This document shows, in pieces, positions 62,306-64,000 of a stretch of DNA of 64,000 nucleotides (position 1 is its first letter; the number at the start of each line of letters is the position of its first letter). The stretch lies in contig JAHELC010000005.1 in NCBI GenBank assembly GCA_024644405.1, forward strand, positions 62,001 through 126,000, written 5' to 3'. The stretch comes from Nitrospinaceae bacterium. Its GTDB lineage: Bacteria > Nitrospinota > Nitrospinia > Nitrospinales > Nitrospinaceae. The position numbers and the translations under genes are program-made. The notes below the pieces were generated by a model, which saw only the letters and a list, made by a program, of their open reading frames with translations, made no database searches and was not told where the DNA came from.

Positions 62306-63574
62306 TTAAAGCCAAATATCTCCAGGTTGTTCCAGCCGTTCCTCTGCCAGTTGTTGCGCTTCTTCACGGAAGATACGATCGCTATCTTTTGAGTCACACA
62401 ACCGGTCCATCAAAGTCCGGATGTTACTGGAGACGGTGTTGTAGATCAGCTGGTCCGTATAGGTTTTTCCATCTTTTCCCTGCGCAAGAACCCGCTCTCG
62501 GTAGGACCCATCCATCGTCATTTTGAGTTCCACCGCGCATCCCATCACTCCACCGACATTGACGATAAAATCCGAATAGGAAACGATGCTACGGCGGTTT
62601 TGCAAATAGTATTCGGTCATTTTATTGCTGGGAGTGTTGGCCCCCTGAAAAATTTTCCGGCATTGAATGCGATCGGCATTGCGGGCGGTGATGGCATCGG
62701 GCCGGGCAGCGGGAACCAGAATGTCGCAGGGCGCTTCCAACAGCCAGTCAATCTGATCCGGGCCAAAACGTTTTTCCACTTTGCCGGAATAATTGGATAG
62801 GCCACCGGGCTGGCGGCGGACCGAATTCAACGCCTCAACATCCAACCCGCGCGAATGCCATAACGCGCCATGAATGTCGGACGCCCCGGTGATCACCGCT
62901 CCGACATCGCTGAGCTTGGAAGCGGTCACCGAACCGACGTTGCCATATCCCTGGATGACCACCCGGGCACCCTTGAGTTTAAATTCAGGTTCCAACTCCT
63001 CGACCGTGCGGACCGCTGCAAACAAACTGTGGGCGGTCAGGCCCCATTCATCGATGGGGATGCCGCCTTTGTCGGGAGGACGCGAGGCTCCGCCGCGCAA
63101 ATGCTGACAGGTGCCCAGCCGGTTGGAAAAATATTCATAGATTTGCTGGATGTCGGTTTCATCGGTTCCCATGTCCGGTGCCGGGATATAGTCCTCGATT
63201 GCAAATAAGGCCTCAGCATAAATGCCGATCAAATCCCGCTTCATGCCGGGATTCATCGCCATCATCACCGGGTCGCACACGATACCCGCCTTGCCACCGC
63301 CGAAGGGTAAATTGGCGGCGCTGTTTTTCAGAGTCATTGCCCGTGCCAGGCGGCGCACTTCACCGAGGGTGACATCCGGTGCCATGCGGATACCGCCGAG
63401 ACCGGGGCCCCGCCGGGTATCGTCGACCACCACAAATCCCCAGAGGGTTCCGGTCGCCGGGTCGACCACGCGTATCAATTGTTCTGCAGCGCGATCATCG
63501 GACGCAGGAAACCGGTTTGTTTCGTCCCTGGCGTCACACGGCTCGAGTGCAAGTTTCTTTGGGAGAGGGGTCAC
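62306..63574 (-). CDS. Glu/Leu/Phe/Val dehydrogenase, glutamate-dehydrogenase-like
   Basis: A 422-aa amino-acid dehydrogenase. The N-terminal catalytic domain shows GPGLGGIRMAPDVTLGEV, the Lys in NLPFGGGKAGIV near 95 and PAPDMGTDETDIQQIYEYF near 130. The Rossmann domain shows VVIQGYGNVGSVTASKL near 213 and the C-terminal FQGANTPSN. Length and motifs fit glutamate dehydrogenase, which links 2-oxoglutarate and ammonia, but leucine-type dehydrogenases share the fold and substrate choice is not settled. It begins 16 bases after the preceding minus-strand gene and ends at the hemC terminator. Confidence 0.9.
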   Translation of the reverse strand: MTPLPKKLALEPCDARDETNRFPASDDRAAEQLIRVVDPATGTLWGFVVVDDTRRGPGLGGIRMAPDVTLGEVRRLARAMTLKNSAANLPFGGGKAGIVCDPVMMAMNPGMKRDLIGIYAEALFAIEDYIPAPDMGTDETDIQQIYEYFSNRLGTCQHLRGGASRPPDKGGIPIDEWGLTAHSLFAAVRTVEELEPEFKLKGARVVIQGYGNVGSVTASKLSDVGAVITGASDIHGALWHSRGLDVEALNSVRRQPGGLSNYSGKVEKRFGPDQIDWLLEAPCDILVPAARPDAITARNADRIQCRKIFQGANTPSNKMTEYYLQNRRSIVSYSDFIVNVGGVMGCAVELKMTMDGSYRERVLAQGKDGKTYTDQLIYNTVSSNIRTLMDRLCDSKDSDRIFREEAQQLAEERLEQPGDIWL

Positions 63575-63590
63575 AGTTAGGATTTTCTGA

Positions 63591-64000
63591 TTACTTCAGT
63601 TTTTTGACATCCGCGATCCACGGTTCGTGCCTTTTGCCGTAGTTCAAAGTCACCTGGTAACGCGGCTCCAGGTCTGAAAGAGGTTTGTCCCTGGGCAGGT
63701 AAGTCTTGGTATGGGTCTTTATATCAGAAATGAAAAAGGAGCGATAGTCGCTGTTTACATGAATATCCGCGATGGAAACTTCACGGACCCAGCCGCTCAA
63801 ATAAGGTTTTTTCGGGGATTTGGGCGGGCCTTTTTTTCTGGGTATGTAATTCATCGAAATATCAAACACGGCTGGTGTAATAATGTATTTGATTTTGTCG
63901 GGATATTTCTCTCTCAATGCCTGGGGGTCTTGTCCTGCATCGATAGCGAACAGACGACTTTGGGTGACTGAGGTCTGTTGGATGTGTTTGATATCGTTTT
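63591..64000 (-). CDS. C-terminal part of an unknown protein, cut by window edge
   Basis: A minus-strand frame is open from the window edge to a stop at 63591-63593, giving at least 135 residues. The sequence is not recognised. It is basic, with possible beta strands (KIKYIITPAVFDISMNYIPR, VREVSIADIHVNSDYRSFFI, YQVTLNYGKRHEPWIADVKK). A TTG in frame at 63917 is not a convincing start because the frame stays open upstream. Its C-terminus precedes the dehydrogenase gene by 16 bases, which suggests co-transcription. Confidence 0.65.
   Translation of the reverse strand, partial: NDIKHIQQTSVTQSRLFAIDAGQDPQALREKYPDKIKYIITPAVFDISMNYIPRKKGPPKSPKKPYLSGWVREVSIADIHVNSDYRSFFISDIKTHTKTYLPRDKPLSDLEPRYQVTLNYGKRHEPWIADVKKLK

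Overview
The window looks like ordinary chromosome from a Gram-negative, respiring, probably autotrophic or mixotrophic bacterium. The evidence for Gram-negative is SurA-type chaperones, an outer-membrane beta-barrel, a BepA-like protease and an FtsEX/EnvC set. A b6-type split cytochrome b with an eight-haem cytochrome c, a mitochondrial-type aconitase, paired DUF507 genes and leucine-rich-repeat/SUMF1 proteins together suggest Nitrospinota (Nitrospina-like) or a nearby lineage. That placement is inference from gene content, not a database match. No phage, insertion sequence, transposase or CRISPR array was seen.

Layout. 1-1.9 kb (minus): agmatine-to-putrescine genes aguA (cut by the window edge) and aguB. 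2.1-11.8 kb (plus): a small unknown gene, mfd, two parvulin-type chaperones, tilS and ftsH, closed by a terminator. 11.8-16.2 kb: folP-pdxJ, then gap-tpiA-secG-tRNA-Leu, with no pgk between gap and tpiA. 16.2-23.5 kb: a flavoprotein without its redox cysteines, then Rieske protein, split cytochrome b, an eight-haem cytochrome c with coiled coil and acidic tail, and two small membrane proteins; this is the most distinctive block. 23.5-28.2 kb: metF, a SUMF1-fold protein and LRR protein, then on the minus strand a divergent 522-aa phosphoglycerate kinase and a sulfite-oxidase-fold protein.

28.4-32.0 kb: an RNase E/G with a tandem-duplicated basic tail, and a convergent lipoprotein/HmuY-like pair. 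32.2-39.3 kb: ftsE-ftsX-envC-ctpA, tsaD and an OleD-like reductase. 39.3-41.1 kb (minus): gpsA-larB. 41.3-43.5 kb: a YfgM-like TPR protein, a BepA-like M48 protease and two small genes. 43.6-51.1 kb: aconitase, an alpha/beta hydrolase, a second LRR protein, an MBL-fold hydrolase, a tRNA with anticodon CAT and a beta-barrel protein. 51.2-53.6 kb: a bfd-like gene behind a Fur-box-like palindrome, larC, the DUF507 pair, tRNA-Gly and a 59-aa gene. 54.0-64.0 kb: tatC, a CPBP-like membrane protein, a pentapeptide-repeat protein, rpiB-glyA-nrdR, the haem genes ccsA/hemX-hemA-hemC, a convergent glutamate dehydrogenase and an edge-truncated unknown.

Themes. Envelope protein quality control recurs: two parvulins, FtsH, BepA/YfgM, CtpA and TatC. 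Cytochrome supply pairs haem synthesis (hemA, hemC, ccsA/hemX) with the bc complex. Nickel-pincer cofactor genes larB and larC are present but separated, and larE and larA are not in the window. Two genes of 58-59 codons (56742-56918 and 53451-53630) are easily missed. Several essential-looking genes begin with TTG or GTG behind good Shine-Dalgarno sites (ftsH, cytochrome b, glyA, secG).
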